A DNA stretch of 64,000 nt from Dermatophagoides farinae (lineage: Eukaryota > Arthropoda > Arachnida > Sarcoptiformes > Pyroglyphidae): positions 5,061,001-5,125,000 of the forward strand of contig NC_134682.1 in the NCBI RefSeq assembly GCF_024713945.1, read 5' to 3'. Below, piece after piece: positions 62,325 through 64,000 of the stretch; the stretch's first letter is position 1; each line of letters begins with the position of its first letter. Under the pieces are notes generated by a model that saw only the letters and a list, made by a program, of their open reading frames with translations, did no database searches and was not told the origin of the DNA. Both the position numbers and the translations under genes were made by a program.

Positions 62325-64000
62325 TTAATCGATACTTGTTTCTGGTTTCGATACAAGTAAGAATAGTCTATTCTGTATATCTTTATACATTTCATCGACA
62401 AAATAACCACCGAATAGTATCAGTGATTCAGGTGTTGCCACTAATGAATAATAATTGAATGCATTTGGTGCCACTGTATAATCCATTGAACGTATGGGAC
62501 GAAGTTTTCGTATTCTTCGGTGACTAATCACCTCTGTAATGTCTAGTAGATGTAATTGTAATGTAATTTTTTGTGTTACATTATAATTGCGATTCATTGT
62601 TATTGGTGAATATTGTCGTTGATTCTCATTATTCAAACGGTTGGCTGCGTTATTACGATAGATTCGATCTTCATAATAACGTTTATAATAATCCAATTTT
62701 TCAATACGACGTTCATGTAAAATTGAACGTTTATCCACTGGATGTACTGGATTCGATGTTGATGTTGTAATCAAAGTATTATTATTCATTGCATTGGCTG
62801 GTTGCGATATTATGGGTGGTGCTGGTGGTTGACTGAACATGGCATGTTTTGTTGATTTTGATTCATAAAAATATCGATTTTTCACCGATAAATAAGCCAA
62901 TAAACGATTGTTAATGATACAGATATTGCCACATTTGAGATCAGGTTCAACATTTGATAAATCAATGGGTTGCCATTGCCATGGTGTTTGATTATTATCA
63001 TTATTATTATGGTGACCACTGCTACCATTATTATCATTATCATCATCAGCGTCATTAGCGTCATCGGCCATTTGTCGACATTCCAGACAATTTGGCCATT
63101 GTTGACAACGGCCAGTACGTTTTAATAGGGATGCAGAAGGTGATGCTTGTTGTGAATAATTTGATACATGACTTATATACAATATATGATGATCATCCAT
63201 TATGAATGAATTTGGTATGGCACGTGTACGACTACAGAATAATTCTTTAGCTGATTGTAATATCATTGCCGGTGTGGCCATTGGTGGAATGACACGTGCA
63301 GAATTGAATAATAATGCTGTTGGCATAGGTCCTACTGTACGTTGACAACGCCAACAATGTTTTCGTAAATCGAATACAAATAAGGAGGCTGCTGCATCGC
63401 TACCATCGATAGGGCGCTCATTAACGAAGCTATGGCCATTACAAGCAATGATTAGTTCATCACCAACAATTGTTGCCGTGTGATGACAGGATTTCAATTC
63501 GATCGAACCGTTAATCTGGATTAGTGTCCATCGATTTGATTGAATATCGAATAAATGTATTGTTTTGAGAAGACGATCACGATCATCAAATGTTGGTGGC
63601 TGTAGTTTATCGTTGAAAACAATTCCACCAAACAGTACGAGATATTGTTTACGGATTTGGACACCGTTACCATTATTTTCATGACAATTGTATAGAGATA
63701 ATGAGCCAAACAAACGTGGTAGTGGCAAAGTTCCTTCGGCAACAATTCGTGACCAATGTTTGCTTGTCGTATCGAAACGCCAAAGATCATTATACGTAGT
63801 GGTCAATGATACACATCCACCATAAACATACATGTAATTGTCAACATAACAAGCCAGATGATGAAGTCTTGGTGACATTCGTGGAATTGTTCGTAATTTT
63901 TTCGATGAATTTAGATTCAATTCGTATTTGAATTCGGCATTGGCTGCTGTTGATTTCTGCGATTGATGTTGATTACAATATTTGACTTGTTCTTTTACGG
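62325..64000 (-). CDS. FBXO42: FBXO42-like kelch-repeat substrate receptor, C-terminal part (5' end outside window)
   Basis: Predicted substrate-binding part of an SCF E3 ubiquitin ligase. The frame is open from the right edge (64000) to TAA at 62325, about 558 residues, in one exon. Kelch blades are visible at YMYVYGGC..NDLWRFDTTSKHW, PLPRLFGSLSLY, YLVLFGG, IHLFDIQSNRWTLI, CHHTATIVGDELII and FVFDLRKHCW. A WQWQPIDL segment matches FBXO42 WAWQPLKV. The C-terminal block LQLHLLDITEV..RIRKLRP and then LILFGGYFVDEMYK..NRLFLL corresponds to FBXO42 MQMYVLDIKDT and LIIFGGLMDKKQ..NALYFV. A low-complexity Asp/Asn/His insert lies mid-protein. The F-box itself would be encoded to the right of the window and is not seen, so the F-box assignment rests on the kelch and C-terminal similarity. 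Confidence 0.82.
   Translation of the reverse strand, partial: VKEQVKYCNQHQSQKSTAANAEFKYELNLNSSKKLRTIPRMSPRLHHLACYVDNYMYVYGGCVSLTTTYNDLWRFDTTSKHWSRIVAEGTLPLPRLFGSLSLYNCHENNGNGVQIRKQYLVLFGGIVFNDKLQPPTFDDRDRLLKTIHLFDIQSNRWTLIQINGSIELKSCHHTATIVGDELIIACNGHSFVNERPIDGSDAAASLFVFDLRKHCWRCQRTVGPMPTALLFNSARVIPPMATPAMILQSAKELFCSRTRAIPNSFIMDDHHILYISHVSNYSQQASPSASLLKRTGRCQQWPNCLECRQMADDANDADDDNDNNGSSGHHNNNDNNQTPWQWQPIDLSNVEPDLKCGNICIINNRLLAYLSVKNRYFYESKSTKHAMFSQPPAPPIISQPANAMNNNTLITTSTSNPVHPVDKRSILHERRIEKLDYYKRYYEDRIYRNNAANRLNNENQRQYSPITMNRNYNVTQKITLQLHLLDITEVISHRRIRKLRPIRSMDYTVAPNAFNYYSLVATPESLILFGGYFVDEMYKDIQNRLFLLVSKPETSID

Noticed and set aside
1-64000. Transposon, tRNA, rRNA, CRISPR and viral content
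   Set aside because: I looked for reverse-transcriptase, transposase and integrase motifs in the open frames and for tRNA-like GTTCRA arms, and saw none that hold up. The many short direct repeats are microsatellites without CRISPR-like spacers. A dedicated tRNAscan, Rfam and RepeatMasker run would be needed for a firm negative.

Overview
The window is nuclear DNA of an animal, most probably an arthropod and, from its overall texture, a mite. The genome is very AT-rich. Genes carry spliceosomal introns, mostly 52-90 nt, with a few of 0.8-7 kb. Proteins are padded with Asn, Gln, His, Ser and Asp runs, and the DNA is full of CA/TG, GA, CAT/ATG and CAA/GTT microsatellites. The mite assignment is an inference from texture and from best-remembered homologues (Fur1, Lachesin and Glut4EF types), not from a database match. 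I see no bacterial, viral or transposon coding sequence.

Layout. Positions 1-23,000 hold a single recognisable gene on the plus strand. It is a Glut4EF/ZNF704/ZNF395-type transcription factor whose C2H2 finger exon (about 10.94-11.14 kb) is separated by about 7 kb of intron from one large exon (18.16-20.37 kb) ending in a C-clamp. Then follow a tandem pair of DRAM-like six-pass membrane proteins on the minus strand (23.0-25.5 kb), a gene-poor stretch with one unrecognised 135-residue protein (30.9-31.3 kb), a GAS1-like GPI-anchored protein (34.3-36.0 kb, minus), and the tail-anchored-protein insertase subunit GET1/WRB (37.75-38.5 kb, minus, with a GC-AG intron). From 40.6 kb the window is gene-dense: a furin-type proprotein convertase (plus), RNA polymerase III subunit RPC5/POLR3E (minus), a glutathione-S-transferase-fold protein with a long tail (plus), an intronless Lachesin (minus), a DPY30 with a long N-terminal extension (minus), a full-length ABCA transporter (plus), and the C-terminal part of an FBXO42-like kelch protein that runs off the right edge (minus).

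The genes do not form a pathway or operon. They are a normal eukaryotic neighbourhood of independent genes, several in convergent pairs with short gaps (ABCA/FBXO42, GST/Lachesin, furin/POLR3E). Exon boundaries were set by hand from GT-AG signals, reading phase and remembered homologue sequence. Every multi-exon model below closes in frame. I did not find a convincing new biological system. The most informative items are a homology-supported GC-AG intron and a hidden terminal exon in GET1, an intron difference between the two DRAM paralogues, the GST-fold protein with about 237 extra residues, and CtBP-binding and AT-hook motifs in the Glut4EF-type factor.
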